NCBI RefSeq assembly: GCF_017745095.1
Contig: NZ_JAGHZZ010000004.1
Span: 1-64,000 of the forward strand
DNA length: 64,000 nucleotides
Direction: 5' to 3'
Origin: Sporocytophaga sp.
GTDB lineage: Bacteria > Bacteroidota > Bacteroidia > Cytophagales > Cytophagaceae
Part shown: positions 28,965 through 38,365 of the stretch, one piece after another
Layout: each line of letters opens with the position of its first letter
Numbering within the stretch: the first letter of the stretch is position 1
Program-made: the position numbers and the translations under genes
The notes under the pieces: model-generated
Database searches by the model: none
What the model was told of the DNA's origin: nothing
Seen by the model: only the letters and a program-made list of their open reading frames with translations

Positions 28965-29834
28965 ATGAACCACAGTAAAATATATATCAAAGTTTTCCTT
29001 CTTGTTTTTTGTTTTCAATTATCAAACAATCTGACCGCATATTCTCCTGATAGAAACGAGCACCATTCACATTCTATTCATAGCAGCAAAAGCGATAGTA
29101 CAAAATCTAAACTGCCATTATTAACATTTCACCTTGGATGTGCATTAGCATTGCCAGCTACCAGCATTCGATTTGCTGATAATCCTAATAAAGATCATTC
29201 AATGCATTTACAAAATGATTTTCTACATCCTGGTAGTTTTATTGTGCCTAAATTCAATGTGATGATAGCGTTAAAAAACTCTTATCGTTTCACGTCTGAT
29301 GTTTACTTTATATTGAGCAGGGAATCTTCCATTTTAGGAAAAGACATTCATCACGGAAGGCATTTATTTGAGAGTGGTACAGAAATACATTCAAAATTCA
29401 ATTTCTTTGCGGGTAACCTATCATACATTCAGCCGCTGAGTAAAAATAAAAAATATAATTTAGGAGCATTATTTGGTTTGGCAGGAGCATATGCATTTTT
29501 TCATCTTAATGATGAGGTAAAAAACACTTCTGTAGAAAGGTCATTATGGCTTGTAAATCCAATCGTAGGATTGGATGTATATGGCTATCTGACAAAGAAA
29601 ATATTTTATCGAGCAGCGATAAAGTTTTCAGCATCTCCTTTTAATAAATATACTTATACCTATTTTATTTTTAAACCTTATATAGAATATCATCTTACGA
29701 AAAATGTTGGCTTAGGGCTTAGGATGGATTATATGAACATGTCTGTTAAAGATATTCATCAAAAAAAATTCAAAGGGCAAATGAATATGAATCTTCCGGT
29801 GATTTCTGTCGTGGGGGTGATTAGATTGTTTTAA
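28965..29834 (+). CDS. outer-membrane beta-barrel protein
   Basis: 289 residues from ATG 28965; a longer frame from a TTG at 28935 lacks a sensible leader. Signal peptide MNHSKIYIKVFLLVFCFQLS. After a His-rich linker (HHSHSIHSSKSD) come regular amphipathic strands with aromatic ends (FRFTSDVYFILSRES, NLGALFGLAGAYAFF, ALWLVNPIVGLDVYGY, FRAAIKFSASPF), ending in a final strand ISVVGVIRLF whose terminal Phe is typical of outer-membrane proteins. No family named. It is followed by a terminator shared with the convergent astacin gene. Confidence 0.6.
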   Translation: MNHSKIYIKVFLLVFCFQLSNNLTAYSPDRNEHHSHSIHSSKSDSTKSKLPLLTFHLGCALALPATSIRFADNPNKDHSMHLQNDFLHPGSFIVPKFNVMIALKNSYRFTSDVYFILSRESSILGKDIHHGRHLFESGTEIHSKFNFFAGNLSYIQPLSKNKKYNLGALFGLAGAYAFFHLNDEVKNTSVERSLWLVNPIVGLDVYGYLTKKIFYRAAIKFSASPFNKYTYTYFIFKPYIEYHLTKNVGLGLRMDYMNMSVKDIHQKKFKGQMNMNLPVISVVGVIRLF

Positions 29835-29983
29835 TATACGGTGAGTAGATGTTTCTCCAAAGGTGTCTTAAAACTTCTTATACAGTATTTGTTACTATCA
29901 TAGTTTGGTACGATGAACATCGATCTCTCTGATTTCAAATTGATCATTTTTGTATTGTAAAAGATGGCCGGAAAGGCATTTAT

Positions 29984-30040
29984 AAAAAAGCCAGCTTTAT
30001 TGCCCATACATAGTGAGAGAGCAAAAAAGCTGGGCTTTTT
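29984..30040. terminator. bidirectional terminator
   Basis: Stem AAAAAGCC(bulge)AGCTTT / AAAGCTGGGCTTTTT with T runs on both outer sides, set between the convergent barrel and astacin genes. Confidence 0.75.
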
Positions 30041-30070
30041 AATAATTCCGTTTAAATATTAATTGATTAT

Positions 30071-31216
30071 TTATTGTGCAGTATTGGTCGCCCATTTAGC
30101 ACTTCCATTCTGATAAATTACAGCATTTCCATCATTTTGCAGTAGGAGGAATGCTCCAGGATTGTTCGCTGTATTACTTGCCCAGTAAGAAATATTAGAA
30201 TTATCATCAAGAACAAGATTGCCATTATTTTTCATTAAGCAACGGTTTACAGGCTTGCCCCAGGTGTTTGAGCTCCATAAGGGGCCAAAATTAATTTTAT
30301 TCAATACCAGGTTCCCGTCTTTCTGCATACGAAGAGTAAACCTCGTATCTTTTGAAGTCAGATATTGACCGGGAGATAAATGTTGCCCTTTAAAAAGAAC
30401 TTGTTTATTCGTCTCCGAAAACGGATACATTTGTCCAATAAAATAAATATCAAGATCAGATAAAGTATAATTGATGCCTGTACTGAAACCATTAGTTGTG
30501 AGTGTTGATGATATTGGATACAACATTATTGACTTCATGTCAAATTCGGTGTAATTCGTTTGGGTTGCAGAATATTTATCAAAAATATTCTGATCCACCA
30601 TTGCTTTTGACCAGCCTTGAGTTGAAGTATAGTAATCGTAAACCTTTTGGACATCCCATGGAATGCTTGCGGAAGGGCTTTGATGTTCGTGAATGAGACC
30701 CAATGCATGGCCGACTTCGTGTAAAGTTGTTCTGCTAAATTCGTTATCGGTTGTTGCGCTGTTAAACCATCCGAAATTTATAGTGGGATCGTTAACTGGA
30801 ATGTATTTACAGTCCGTACCAATATAGGACCATGATCCACCATCACCGTTCCATGCAAATGCAATTCGTATATCTGCACTATCATTTGATTCAACCCACT
30901 GAAATTTTAAATTTGCAAAGTTAAGCCAACGATTTGCATAGTACTTAACCTTACTCTGCACAAAATTATCGCCATTCATAAACTTAATTCTAATAGTTTG
31001 CCCTGTACTCCACATTTTATTTTTTTCAATAGCGGCCTCTGTGCGTGCATTTCCGGCATCATTGATAGATAGTTCGGTGCAGATATGCTGAGAACTGTTT
31101 TCGTGAACATGCGTAGCTTCATCTACTGTTTTAGGATCTAATACTTTTTCCTTTTTACAAGACGAAAGCGAAAATGCTCCAAAACAAATTGTTAGAACTA
31201 AGATTTTTTTAATCAT
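30071..31216 (-). CDS. astacin-like (M12A) lipoprotein metalloprotease with bulb-lectin tail
   Basis: 381 residues from ATG 31216, chosen for the lipoprotein signal MIKKILVLTICFGAFSLSSC (lipobox LSSC); an upstream start at 31261 gives a non-lipoprotein head. The zinc motif HEVGHALGLIHEH, with the third His and the Glu typical of astacins, sits at about residue 180, and the segment before it (WSYIGTDCKYIPVNDPTINF) also fits M12A. The last 110 residues are three bulb-type (B_lectin) strands with Q-x-D-x-N-x-V-x-Y repeats: MQKDGNLVLN, MKNNGNLVLD, LQNDGNAVIY. Lipid anchoring puts it on a membrane face, likely the outer surface. An intact catalytic motif with mannose-lectin-like binding is plausible. 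Confidence 0.9.
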   Translation of the reverse strand: MIKKILVLTICFGAFSLSSCKKEKVLDPKTVDEATHVHENSSQHICTELSINDAGNARTEAAIEKNKMWSTGQTIRIKFMNGDNFVQSKVKYYANRWLNFANLKFQWVESNDSADIRIAFAWNGDGGSWSYIGTDCKYIPVNDPTINFGWFNSATTDNEFSRTTLHEVGHALGLIHEHQSPSASIPWDVQKVYDYYTSTQGWSKAMVDQNIFDKYSATQTNYTEFDMKSIMLYPISSTLTTNGFSTGINYTLSDLDIYFIGQMYPFSETNKQVLFKGQHLSPGQYLTSKDTRFTLRMQKDGNLVLNKINFGPLWSSNTWGKPVNRCLMKNNGNLVLDDNSNISYWASNTANNPGAFLLLQNDGNAVIYQNGSAKWATNTAQ

Positions 31217-31298
31217 GATAGTTTGAGTTTTTAAAAGTTTGATAATTAAAAAATTTGGCATTCTTGCCCTCCTAATAGATTCAAAAGTATTTTATATG

Positions 31299-31320
31299 GT
31301 CGCAATTCATTTGCGTTCGG
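31299..31320. promoter_or_regulatory. GTCGCA-CATTTGCG motif, copy 1
   Basis: GTCGCAATTCATTTGCG followed by TTCGG and an A run. The inner part is a near-palindrome (CGCAA / TTGCG). Other copies lie at 42446 and 63849, with a related palindrome at 54615. Position is 83 bases before the astacin start. Role unknown. Confidence 0.5.
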
Positions 31321-31378
31321 AAAAATTAAAAAAAATATTTCTATGAAAAGGCTAAAGATTAGAATCTAAAATAAAAGA

Positions 31379-31405
31379 AAAAGGCTGCCTTTGGGGCAAC
31401 CTCTT
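31379..31405 (-). terminator. intrinsic terminator downstream of the CotH-type gene
   Basis: On the minus strand AGGTTGCC ... GGCAGCCT with one wobble, followed by TTTTTCTTTTATTTT. It has the GGCTGCC core seen in two other hairpins. Confidence 0.7.
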
Positions 31406-31455
31406 TAGTGTTTTATATAATTTTTATTCAGTGCAGAATCAACTTTAGATCATTG

Positions 31456-33135
31456 TTATTTAATCAGGATTAGTTTTTTCCCAATCTTCCCATCATTACC
31501 ATAAATAATCAGACTATAGATTCCAGGTGAACAGCCTTCAATTTCTGATAATGTTAAACGTCTTTCATTTCCTGTTATAGGTTTATCAATTATCAATTGA
31601 CCGATTGATGAATACAACTGTACTGAGTTAATCTTTTCTTCTGCTTCAATCACTAACACGTCATCAGCAGGGTTGGGTAAAACCTGAAAATTATTAAACT
31701 GAGATTTCTGTGCGGTTGAAGTAATGACGCAGGTTCCTGGTAAATTGTTATCCAGAAATTTTAATCTTGCAGTAAACCACTTCTTCAAAGTATCAATTTC
31801 TGCTGCATATGAAGATACGCGATATGCGCTGAACCATAGATCACCACCAGGAAATCCGGGAAATCCACCACCGCCAGAGCCAGAGCCAGTTTGTAAGAGT
31901 TTAGTCCATTTGCTGAAATGTCGGGCCTGTGCTTCATTAAGCGTGTCAGCATAGGCATTGATAAAGGAATGTATATATGCATCGCTCAAAATTCCCTGGC
32001 GAAGCTCCATGTAACGACATTTTAATTCATTGGCAAACTTCGGATCCTGTAGGAGGCGACCCCACATGGCAGGAACAGGAAGGGTTTCACACCCTTTGTG
32101 CACCCAGGCTGTTACCTGATTCCCCTTGCAGAAATTACAGTTCCCGTATGCAAGATTCAAATCCCAGACTGGTCCTGCTTTTAGTTTTCCTTTAGACCCA
32201 TCTTTATCCATTTTCTCTTTGTAGAAGAATGCACTTCTCTTCAGACCATCAGAATTAAGACTCACTTCTGTATGAATAAGGTAGTCCAAAAAGGATTGCA
32301 AGCTGATATACTTTTCATACCCATTTACAGGGTCATTAAAATTAGGAGACTGAATAAGTGTTTCTACTGTGTCAATATACTTTCTGATATATTCTTCCTG
32401 AGCAGGTTGAATATTTTTAGGCTCGGGATAATGGTAAAGCCAGGTTACTGTAGTGGAAGGTGTGCCTCCAAATCCGCCGCTGCCGGAAACAACTCCTGGT
32501 ACAGTAGAATTAAACGTTTTATCTTCATCACTGTTTTTTGCATCAATCTTCATGATGTATCCCCCGGTAAGGTCAATCCCTGAAATGTCTTTGGCTTTTA
32601 AAGATGCAGTTTGTACTCTGTTATCTCCACGTTTTATGCTTTCTGTTAATACATATACTCCCTGGTAATTACCGTTTAATACAACTTCGACCATGCGTGT
32701 TCTTGGCCCCCAATGATCCATTTTGTTCCACAGGTGATAGCCCAGAACGTTGCGAATCATAGAAATATCGTTCCATGGTGCGTATAGAACCCAGTCTTTT
32801 TCCTTCGGCATTCCTAATAATGAAGTGTCTAAGTTATTGCCAACGGCATCACGGGTTTCAAACCCATATTGTTTTTGATCAAAACTTTGAGAGCTGTTTC
32901 CCCTCAATTCTATTCCAATGGATCCCTTATAGTGAAGTTGAGTATCACTAATTTGATTGCGCTTCCCGGGACCATTGTATATGATCTTCATGGTAGCAGT
33001 AATCTTCGGGTCATCCGCAATAGCCTGCCCATTTGTCTCTAGCGTAATGATTGGAAGATTTGAAGATGTAAAATTTACCTGTGCAAAACTGAAAGCACTG
33101 GATAGTAATAGAAGATGAAGGAAAAAATACTTCAT
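31456..33135 (-). CDS. CotH-family secreted protein with T9SS sorting domain
   Basis: 559 residues. Signal peptide MKYFFLHLLLLSSAFSFAQ. Residues about 80-450 have the CotH pattern: ELRGNSSQSFDQKQYGFET, GMPKEKDWVLYAPWNDISMI (the protein-kinase-like core residues W-x-D-x-S), RNVLGYHLWNKM, RVVEVVLNGNYQGVYVLTE, and ADLTGGYIMKIDAKN. A Gly/Pro/Phe-rich linker (GSGSGGGGFPGFPGG) at about 420 precedes the last enzyme part. The T9SS sorting domain follows (NFQVLPNPADDVLVIEA ... GIYSLIIYGNDG). CotH-type proteins phosphorylate or coat; in Bacteroidota they are common secreted proteins of unknown substrate. Confidence 0.85.
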   Translation of the reverse strand: MKYFFLHLLLLSSAFSFAQVNFTSSNLPIITLETNGQAIADDPKITATMKIIYNGPGKRNQISDTQLHYKGSIGIELRGNSSQSFDQKQYGFETRDAVGNNLDTSLLGMPKEKDWVLYAPWNDISMIRNVLGYHLWNKMDHWGPRTRMVEVVLNGNYQGVYVLTESIKRGDNRVQTASLKAKDISGIDLTGGYIMKIDAKNSDEDKTFNSTVPGVVSGSGGFGGTPSTTVTWLYHYPEPKNIQPAQEEYIRKYIDTVETLIQSPNFNDPVNGYEKYISLQSFLDYLIHTEVSLNSDGLKRSAFFYKEKMDKDGSKGKLKAGPVWDLNLAYGNCNFCKGNQVTAWVHKGCETLPVPAMWGRLLQDPKFANELKCRYMELRQGILSDAYIHSFINAYADTLNEAQARHFSKWTKLLQTGSGSGGGGFPGFPGGDLWFSAYRVSSYAAEIDTLKKWFTARLKFLDNNLPGTCVITSTAQKSQFNNFQVLPNPADDVLVIEAEEKINSVQLYSSIGQLIIDKPITGNERRLTLSEIEGCSPGIYSLIIYGNDGKIGKKLILIK

Positions 33136-33265
33136 ATGTTTTTTGTTAAGATTAAGGTATAATTATGCATGTGACTGAAGACTTTATAAATGTCCTTTCA
33201 CGTTGCCTAATTCTTTAAAATTCCTTAACAATTATTTAGCATATGATTAAATTGAGGGGCAAATA

Positions 33266-34201
33266 TTAATTTTTAATCGGACAAAATTTGAATGTCAGAA
33301 TAGTAGGAACATTACCACTTGCTTCATTAGAGATTAGCATTGTTCCGTTAGGTGAAAAAGCAATTCCTTCAGCTTTGGGAAATAAATCAGAATTTAATTT
33401 TGAAATGTATTTGATGTTCCCATTTCTGTCAATCACTATCAATAAATTGTCGGCAGCTGATAATATATAGATATCACTTGTAATAGGATGGACTGCAAGG
33501 TCAGAAGGGCGAAAATTAAATGGTTTTAATTTCCCTTTTTTGGTATATTCTTTTTGCTCAATATTGAAACTTAGGGCGACTTTTTCTAATTCGTTTATAT
33601 TAATCCTGAAGGCCGGTTTCGATTTAAACTCTTTTTTAGTTAGACTATATTCATAAATAAAACGCTCTGATTTATTATTAGCTGGTTTGCTTTTTCCAGC
33701 GATAAGCAGCCGGTTTTGCAGACTGTCGAAGCATAGTCCTTCATTGTTTGCTGTTTCGATTGACGGGCTGGTATGTTGAATTTCCTTACCTCCTGTTTGT
33801 ACATTGAAATTGCCCCACTCTGTTAATCGGCCATCGCTACGCAATATGTACAGCGATTTTCTTGTGTAAGTAACGCCTTCAAAATCTCCATCCTGGTCAA
33901 ACTTATGCTCGTAGACTATTGAATTATTATTTAAATTATAAATGAATGCTGATCCTAATTCATCTTGAATGCAAGCTACATGAGCAGAGTCAATGAATGT
34001 TAATCCAGATACCTCATTAAGAATTTCCGGCAAAGTATAAGTAGCTGTAGGCTTGTTTAAGTCATAGGGGAGGTTGGTAGAAGTTTTCTCTATACCACTG
34101 CTTGTTTTGTCTGAATCTTCACGGATGTCAGTTTTTATATTTTTTGAATTGCAACCGGAGATTAGAATAACAATAAAAAGGGCGTTAAGTATGACTTTCA
34201 T
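33266..34201 (-). CDS. SdiA-regulated-like beta-propeller lipoprotein
   Basis: 311 residues. Lipoprotein signal MKVILNALFIVILISGC (lipobox ISGC). The mature part shows propeller-blade strands: EVSGLTFIDSAHVACIQDEL, FEGVTYTRKSLYILRSDGRL, NNEGLCFDSLQNRLLIAGKS, RPSDLAVHPITSDIYILSA, AEGIAFSPNGTMLISNEASG. The repeated EG-x-x-(F/Y)-x-x-x-x-L-x-I pattern is that of the SdiA-regulated/esterase-like group, often called phytase-like or SdiA-regulated proteins. Likely periplasmic or surface. Function not established. Confidence 0.65.
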   Translation of the reverse strand: MKVILNALFIVILISGCNSKNIKTDIREDSDKTSSGIEKTSTNLPYDLNKPTATYTLPEILNEVSGLTFIDSAHVACIQDELGSAFIYNLNNNSIVYEHKFDQDGDFEGVTYTRKSLYILRSDGRLTEWGNFNVQTGGKEIQHTSPSIETANNEGLCFDSLQNRLLIAGKSKPANNKSERFIYEYSLTKKEFKSKPAFRININELEKVALSFNIEQKEYTKKGKLKPFNFRPSDLAVHPITSDIYILSAADNLLIVIDRNGNIKYISKLNSDLFPKAEGIAFSPNGTMLISNEASGNVPTILTFKFCPIKN

Positions 34202-34271
34202 TATATGTGTAACGAATTAAATTATTGCTTATTCTTTTATTCAAGAGTATAAGCTGCTACAAATTTGTTTA

Positions 34272-34493
34272 TTAGTCTTCCAAAGGATTTCCAATCTCAT
34301 CTGTAAGAATTTTTTGTACTCTTCCTACTTGTCCGTCATCCAGTTTAACCTTTATACCTCTTGAATGGTGCAGTGAACTGGTGAGTATGGCCTTAACAAT
34401 TCCATTAGTGAGCTTTCCGGTGGCTTGATCTTTTTTTAGAACTATCTCTACTTCCATTCCGGGTTTGATGTTCTTACGGTATTGGTTTTGCAT
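34272..34493 (-). CDS. ywbE: YwbE-family small protein (DUF2196)
   Basis: 73 residues, soluble. The sequence YRKNIKPGMEVEIVLKKDQAT then GKLTNGIVKAIL, HHSRGIKVKLDDGQVGRVQ and an acidic end matches the short YwbE/DUF2196 family, in which G-x-V-K-x-I-L and H-x-R-GIKV-x-L-x-x-G-x-VGRV are hallmarks. Function unknown in all members I know. It stands alone between the SdiA-regulated gene and the pectate lyase terminator. Confidence 0.85.
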   Translation of the reverse strand: MQNQYRKNIKPGMEVEIVLKKDQATGKLTNGIVKAILTSSLHHSRGIKVKLDDGQVGRVQKILTDEIGNPLED

Positions 34494-34652
34494 AAAGTAT
34501 CTGAAAATCTTGCTGTATGAGTTAAGATTTGTGGAATGAAAGATATAAAGACTTTGATATTGTTAATATCTCTAATATCCCACAAATCGCAATTTTGACA
34601 ATTATTTCAAAAATGGCAAAAAAAATAGAATGTTACTGAATTGGAGGGTATA

Positions 34653-34690
34653 AAAAGAAACAGGCTGCCCAGAAGCAGCCTGTTTCTTTT
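34653..34690 (-). terminator. strong intrinsic terminator of the pectate lyase gene
   Basis: Perfect 16-bp stem (AAAAGAAACAGGCTGC with its complement) around a 6-base loop, ending in T runs on both strands. Lies just downstream of the pectate lyase. Confidence 0.9.
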
Positions 34691-34741
34691 ACGAAAGCTC
34701 TTGTGATTATCTTGTAAACGAAGCAACAAGAAGTGGACAGC

Positions 34742-37405
34742 TTATTTTTTGATGATTTTTGTTGATATAACTTCGGTTTCGGTTTGTACAATTACAGAAT
34801 AGAAGCCTGGAGCAAGGTTTTCGCCTATTAAAATTTCATTTGAACGTATCCCTGTAACTCTTTCCGCAATTCCTCCAGATGCCGATATGATGGTCACGGA
34901 TACTATTGATCCTTTGTTCTCTAAGCTTATGGTGGTAGTGTTGTCAAATGGCAAAGGAGATACATTGATACCAGACTTGATAGAACCTAATGTTGAGGTT
35001 ACACACTCTGTTTCTGATTTATTACAGCCACAATTTCCTGGAGTTATTTTGTTTGGATCATTTGGACATTCATCGCCAGCAGAAGCTACATAACCCGCAG
35101 GTTGGGTACATGCATCAATGGTGATTCTAATATCTCCTTGACCGTCACCGTCGGCATCCTGATACCATGCAGATGCTGATATTTCTTCAATTTGAGTAAC
35201 TCCTGATGTCGCTTTGCATCCATTTGCATCAGTTATTTCCACACTATATGCACCCGCAGATTTCGCTTCATATAGAGGATTCTCTCCAACCTTGCTGCTG
35301 CCTTTATACCAATTGTAGGTAGATCCTCCTAGACTTGCTGTCAAGGTCACGGATCCACCTGAGCAGAATGAATTAGAAGGTGTAGTGATGCGTGCTATCG
35401 GTAAAGAATTTACAGAGATTTGTTTTACTTCGGAAGTAGCTTTACATCCATTGGTATTAGTCACTTCAACGGTATACGCACCGGCAACTTTAGCGGTATA
35501 GGTAGAGGCTGTTCCAACTTGTGTTGTTCCATTGAACCATTTGTAAGAAGATCCTGAACTAGCTGTAAGTATTGCAGACTCACCTTCGCAGAAACTGCTT
35601 GCAGGTGCTGTGATTGTGGCAGAAGGTAATGCATTTACTCCTATTTGTTTTATAGCAGATGTTGCTTTACAGCCATTAGAGTTTGTAATTTCAACGGTAT
35701 ATGCACCGGCAACTTTTGCGGTATAGGTAGAGGCTGTTCCAACTTGTGTTGTTCCATTGAACCATTTGTAAGAAGATCCTGAACTAGCTGTAAGTATTGC
35801 AGACTCACCTTCGCAGAAACTGCTTGCAGGTGCTGCGATTGTGGCCGAAGGTAAAGGATTTACGGTTATTTGTTTTGCGGCAGAGGTAGCTTTACAACCG
35901 CTTGAGTTGGTAACCTCAACGGTATAAGAGCCAGCAGTTTTAGCTGTATAAGTTGAAGCTGTGCCTACTTGAGAAGTTCCATTCATCCATACATATGAAG
36001 ATCCTGAACTGGATGTCAATACAACAGATTCGCCTTCACATAAACTGGTTGAAGCTGAAGAAATTGTCGCAGTTGGCAATGCAGATACTGTTACACTGAT
36101 TACAGATGACTCACCTGTTGCATTTGCGTTGTCTGTCGCTACTGCTTTAAGAGATAACGTTCCTGCTGCAGTTGGAGTGAAGTCATATGAATAGGGAGAT
36201 GAATTGTCTGAGCCTAATAAGGTTGATCCATTATAAAAATCAACTTTGGAGATATTACCGTCAGTGTCTGTGGCAGTGGCGCTAAGTGTTATTTTGGTTC
36301 CTACGCATGCAGATGATGGAGATGAACTCAATACTGCAGTTGGAGCTTGGTTTACAGGAGTACCACAGCCACACTGTGTTGGTCCGTCAAGAGTGGCGCC
36401 TGCTCCACATGAAGTATTGGTGACAAGGCCTTGAACGTTACTTGCAGCAGCTATTGTCAGAGAATATGGAGGTGTAAAAGAAGTGTTTTTACCTGCAGTA
36501 TTACCGGAAGTGTTTGTGAAGATATTATTTCTGGCAGTAACTGCTGTAAAATCATTTTCATAAAGGTCAATTGGTTTGTTTACCCCAATGAAAACATTGC
36601 TTTCGATTAACAGATCGGCCTTGTATCCTGCTCTTATGCAGCTGTTTGAAACTGTGCTGTTAAAGAGGTTATTTGCAAGATGTATTTTCCCAAAGCGTAC
36701 TCTGGGCATTCTTTCTACACATCCTTGTCCCCACCAGCAGTATTGAAATGTAATTCTAAGCTTTCCATCATCCCCAGTTGCTCCATCAGAACTTCCTATA
36801 AGGTTGGTATATCTATGGTCGTCAGATCCGCCGGGACCTCCAGCTTTTGGTGCTTTAAGATAACTGAATTTACACCATGTAGCTGTTATATAATCTGAAG
36901 CTGTTTTTATATCAAAATTTCCATCCATACCATCTCTGAAATCACAATGGTCTACCCAGAAATTTTGACAGTTTTCAAGTGTAAGGTTGTCATTTCCATC
37001 TGTATCATAGGCACCAGGACCTTCAAATGTCAGGTTACGCATGATAAAGTTTGTACATCTTTTGATGTAAAAAATTCCTGAGCCGTCTGCAGTCATGTCC
37101 ACAGAGACCAATTTTGAACCTGGTAAACCAATGATGGTTTTGCCGCTTTGGTCCTGGATATTGATCCTGCCTGCTGTAGGAAAAGTAATAGTACCTTGTA
37201 CATGTACTACTTTTACTGAAGCAGTTGTAAGTGCAGATTTTAAATCTGAATAAGTACTTACAACTTTCGGTGTTGCAGTGCCTCCTCCGGTAACGCCTCC
37301 GTTCTGAGTGGCCCAGCCTACTACTTTACACTGATCCTGTGAATAGGCTATAGTTGTAGTGAATAAAACAATTGAGGCTAAGAGTAATCGTATACTTCTT
37401 CTCAT
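34742..37405 (-). CDS. PL1-family pectate lyase with Ig-like repeats and T9SS sorting domain
   Basis: 887 residues. Signal peptide, then a PL1 parallel beta-helix (about 25-340): NFIMRNLTFEGPG, WVDHCDFRDGMDGNFDIKT with the calcium-binding Asp cluster, CVERMPRVRFGKIHLANN carrying the R-x-P-x-x-R catalytic pair, and SNSCIRAGYKADLLIESNVF. Next a Big_7-type Ig domain (about 355-445, VDFYNGSTLLGSDNSSPYS), four near-identical Ig repeats of about 75 residues (450-745) with a CEGES element, a short calcium-loop segment (DADGDGQGD, about 750), and the T9SS sorting domain (about 815-887). The enzyme cleaves polygalacturonate by beta-elimination; the repeats likely serve as spacers or binding modules. 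Confidence 0.92.
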   Translation of the reverse strand: MRRSIRLLLASIVLFTTTIAYSQDQCKVVGWATQNGGVTGGGTATPKVVSTYSDLKSALTTASVKVVHVQGTITFPTAGRINIQDQSGKTIIGLPGSKLVSVDMTADGSGIFYIKRCTNFIMRNLTFEGPGAYDTDGNDNLTLENCQNFWVDHCDFRDGMDGNFDIKTASDYITATWCKFSYLKAPKAGGPGGSDDHRYTNLIGSSDGATGDDGKLRITFQYCWWGQGCVERMPRVRFGKIHLANNLFNSTVSNSCIRAGYKADLLIESNVFIGVNKPIDLYENDFTAVTARNNIFTNTSGNTAGKNTSFTPPYSLTIAAASNVQGLVTNTSCGAGATLDGPTQCGCGTPVNQAPTAVLSSSPSSACVGTKITLSATATDTDGNISKVDFYNGSTLLGSDNSSPYSYDFTPTAAGTLSLKAVATDNANATGESSVISVTVSALPTATISSASTSLCEGESVVLTSSSGSSYVWMNGTSQVGTASTYTAKTAGSYTVEVTNSSGCKATSAAKQITVNPLPSATIAAPASSFCEGESAILTASSGSSYKWFNGTTQVGTASTYTAKVAGAYTVEITNSNGCKATSAIKQIGVNALPSATITAPASSFCEGESAILTASSGSSYKWFNGTTQVGTASTYTAKVAGAYTVEVTNTNGCKATSEVKQISVNSLPIARITTPSNSFCSGGSVTLTASLGGSTYNWYKGSSKVGENPLYEAKSAGAYSVEITDANGCKATSGVTQIEEISASAWYQDADGDGQGDIRITIDACTQPAGYVASAGDECPNDPNKITPGNCGCNKSETECVTSTLGSIKSGINVSPLPFDNTTTISLENKGSIVSVTIISASGGIAERVTGIRSNEILIGENLAPGFYSVIVQTETEVISTKIIKK
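35471..35855 (-). repeat. near-identical 225-bp tandem repeat inside the pectate lyase
   Basis: Two adjoining Ig-repeat units (TTQVGTASTYTAKVAGAYTV in both) differ at only a few bases over about 160 bp, period 225 bp (75 residues). The outer two Ig repeats are more diverged. Recent duplication or gene conversion. Confidence 0.7.
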
Positions 37406-37672
37406 GTTATATTGAATTAGTTGTTTTCGTTTAAAGATGTGTTCAATTGTATTGCTAATACCTGAGAATATACCGGAGGTAACGATTTTTGAATTTTTAT
37501 TTAAAAAAATAGTAAGATATCCTGTTTGAGCTATATAGGGTTTTGAATTTCAGGTTTTTAATTCTTACTAGGATGCTTGAATTGCAAGGCTGTATGGTAA
37601 ATCATTTCACAGACAAAAAAATATTTATAGTCCGTTTAAAAAGTAGTAGAATTATATGAATAATCTTTATAA

Positions 37673-38350
37673 TTACTTTATTACTATAATTTGAGTAGGA
37701 GGATTAAATTTCCAAACATGGTTTTTATCTTTTAAAATAAAGTTTCTAATCGTATCATTCAGTGGATTTGAATGATCATACTGAAAGGTTTCCGGGTCAG
37801 CTCCTTCAAAAATTTCATCACCAAAGTATACCTTATTTTTGTCAACAGCGAATCGAAGAGATTCTGATCCATTAATGATTCTAAATGATTGGCCATCACT
37901 ATTTTTTATGACATTTCCGAAATAGAATGCAGAATTTTTATCTGAGGCATATTCATTTCCAAGATACTTAAATGTTTGTGGGTCTGCATTCTTGATTATG
38001 TAATCAGTGCAATAACAAACTCCCCAATTCTTTCCGTCTACACAAGCAATCTGCAAAGGGTAATAGACTCTATTTTTATCTCGGGCATATTCGGAGCCAA
38101 GATATACTTCAAATGATGCAGTGTCAACATTTTTCATTGGATGATCATTGAATTGAACTTCCCCACAGTAGACTTGGTCGCCGTTCCTAAAATATCTTTT
38201 TATTTTTTTATTGTTGCTTAACTTAAACCAGCCTTTAGAAGCAGGTCTGATGGTCTCAATATTTGCATAGTCTTCTTCTGTTTTCTTTTGTGAGCAAGCG
38301 GAAATCAGAATAGTCAAAAGGGTAATTTGGGTCTGCAACTTTAGTCTCAT
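37673..38350 (-). CDS. DKNYY-type lipoprotein
   Basis: 225 residues from ATG 38350 (an upstream frame adds 5 residues). Lipoprotein signal MRLKLQTQITLLTILISAC. The mature part has repeats of the DKNYY kind: ARDKNRVYYPLQIACVDGKN, ASDKNSAFYFGNVIKNSDGQ, AVDKNKVYFGDEIFEGADPE, then KDKNHVWKF. Each D-K-N-x-V-Y-Y-x-G-x-x-I-x-x-A-D-x-x-(S/T)-F repeat is a short solenoid unit. DKNYY proteins are lipid-anchored, commonly near toxin or surface systems; function unknown. Confidence 0.8.
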   Translation of the reverse strand: MRLKLQTQITLLTILISACSQKKTEEDYANIETIRPASKGWFKLSNNKKIKRYFRNGDQVYCGEVQFNDHPMKNVDTASFEVYLGSEYARDKNRVYYPLQIACVDGKNWGVCYCTDYIIKNADPQTFKYLGNEYASDKNSAFYFGNVIKNSDGQSFRIINGSESLRFAVDKNKVYFGDEIFEGADPETFQYDHSNPLNDTIRNFILKDKNHVWKFNPPTQIIVIK

Positions 38351-38365
38351 AGTTAAAAATACCAC

